From: Parvibium lacunae
GTDB lineage: Bacteria > Pseudomonadota > Gammaproteobacteria > Burkholderiales > Burkholderiaceae_D
Direction of reading: 5' to 3'
DNA: 64,000 nucleotides
Assembly (NCBI RefSeq): GCF_003335215.1
Contig: NZ_QPGB01000001.1
Span: forward strand, 124,001 to 188,000
Below the pieces are notes generated by a model. The model worked only from the letters and a program-made list of their open reading frames with translations. It was not told where the DNA came from and did no database searches. This document shows, piece by piece, positions 63,327-64,000 of the stretch. The stretch's first letter is position 1; each line of letters starts with the position of its first letter. The translations under genes were made by a program, and so were the position numbers.

Positions 63327-64000
63327 ATGAGTCGCGCTTTACGTAACATCGCCATTATTGCCCACGTGGACCACGGTAAAACCACCTTGGTGGATCAGTT
63401 ACTCCGTCAGTCGGGGACCTTCCGCGATAACCAGCAAGTGGCTGAGCGGGTGATGGATAGTAACGATCTGGAAAAAGAACGTGGTATTACGATTCTTTCC
63501 AAAAACTGTGCGGTGGAATACGAAGGCACCCACATCAACATCGTTGATACCCCCGGCCACGCGGACTTTGGTGGTGAAGTGGAACGTGTATTGTCGATGG
63601 TCGATGGTGTATTGCTGCTGGTGGATGCGGTAGAAGGTCCCATGCCACAAACCCGTTTTGTGACGAAAAAAGCGCTGGCGCTTGGTTTAAAACCAATTGT
63701 GGTGGTGAATAAAATTGACCGTCCGAGCGCACGTCCTGATTACGTGATTAATGCGACTTTCGATTTGTTCGACAAACTCGGTGCTACCGATGAACAGTTA
63801 GATTTTCCGATTGTGTACGCGTCCGGTTTAAGTGGTTTTGCTGGTTTAGAAGACACCGTGCGTGAAGGCACGATGGCCCCGCTGTTTGAGACCATTATCA
63901 AACATGTGCCAGTACGTGAAGATCGCAGCGATGAGCCTTTGCAGTTCCAAATTTCATCCCTGGACTACAACAGCTACGTTGGCAAAATCGGCGTGGGCCG
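63327..64000 (+). CDS. typA: GTPase TypA/BipA, N-terminal part (cut by window end)
   Basis: A translation-factor GTPase whose first about 225 codons are visible and remain open to base 64000. It has P loop [16 protein letters not shown], switch I region [16 protein letters not shown] and [13 protein letters not shown], with [15 protein letters not shown] specific to BipA. Full length is normally near 605. It binds the ribosome under stress and at low temperature and helps 50S assembly. Two ATG codons, 63321 and 63327, are possible; the second gives MSRALRNIA, closest to the family. It follows truB by 27 nt. Confidence 0.96.
   Translation, partial: MSRALRNIAIIAHVDHGKTTLVDQLLRQSGTFRDNQQVAERVMDSNDLEKERGITILSKNCAVEYEGTHINIVDTPGHADFGGEVERVLSMVDGVLLLVDAVEGPMPQTRFVTKKALALGLKPIVVVNKIDRPSARPDYVINATFDLFDKLGATDEQLDFPIVYASGLSGFAGLEDTVREGTMAPLFETIIKHVPVREDRSDEPLQFQISSLDYNSYVGKIGVG

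Noticed and set aside
1-64000. CRISPR arrays, insertion sequences, prophage genes, rRNA
   Set aside because: I found no regularly spaced direct repeats, transposase or integrase motifs, phage structural genes or rRNA stretches.

Overview
The window is a continuous, gene-dense piece of bacterial chromosome with no insertion sequence, prophage, CRISPR array, rRNA or tRNA gene that I could support. Gene content and order (sdhAB-sdhE-gltA; carA-leuE-carB-greA; yhbY divergent from rlmE-ftsH; folP-glmM; rimP-nusA-infB-rbfA-truB-typA) point to a betaproteobacterium, most likely a member of the Neisseriales or a relative. This assignment rests on synteny and protein motifs recalled from known families, not on a search.

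Layout. 1-3.4 kb: end of the succinate dehydrogenase operon, its assembly factor sdhE, and citrate synthase. 3.4-11.3 kb (minus): K+ uptake protein Kup and a complete yejABEF-type peptide ABC importer. 11.5-19.4 kb: fabI, a DUF218 envelope protein overlapping a response regulator with a degenerate GGDEF domain, an NlpC/P60 hydrolase, a patatin-like lipoprotein overlapping a long coiled-coil membrane protein, and a periplasmic-sensor diguanylate cyclase. 19.5-24.8 kb: ridA, recG, oxyR, a CBS-pair protein and transaldolase. 24.8-35.1 kb: carA, a leucine-exporter-like gene, carB, greA with a terminator-like leader, two small genes, yhbY, rlmE and ftsH.

35.2-40.5 kb holds the most notable unit: a LysR regulator divergent from dabB-dabA, an energy-coupled inorganic-carbon uptake system. 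It sits between ftsH and folP-glmM, genes that are neighbours in many relatives. folP starts 2 nt after dabA, so folate and peptidoglycan-precursor genes appear to be read from the dab transcript. No RuBisCO or carboxysome gene is visible, but carbamoyl-phosphate synthase (a bicarbonate consumer) and most of the biotin pathway (for biotin-dependent carboxylases) are nearby.

42.7-53.8 kb: biotin genes in two blocks. The plus-strand block is a BioH-like esterase, bioC, bioD, an unassigned NPPW methyltransferase and bioA. The minus-strand block is an aminotransferase, bioB, a small membrane protein and a pabB-pabC fusion. bioF is not in the window. An orphan PstS-like protein behind a three-repeat Pho-box-like site and an AT-rich membrane-protein gene lie between the blocks. 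53.9-56.4 kb: a PIN protein, yaaA, an M14 carboxypeptidase and an unlisted 48-residue membrane peptide. 56.9-64 kb: the nusA-infB translation/transcription operon running into typA, which is cut by the window end.

Several starts were moved from the longest possible frame to sites with a ribosome binding site and family-like N terminus (gltA, kup, yejA, yejB, fabI, oxyR, carA, bioA, truB and others). carA and ftsH appear to use TTG, and sdhE, recG and the M14 peptidase GTG.
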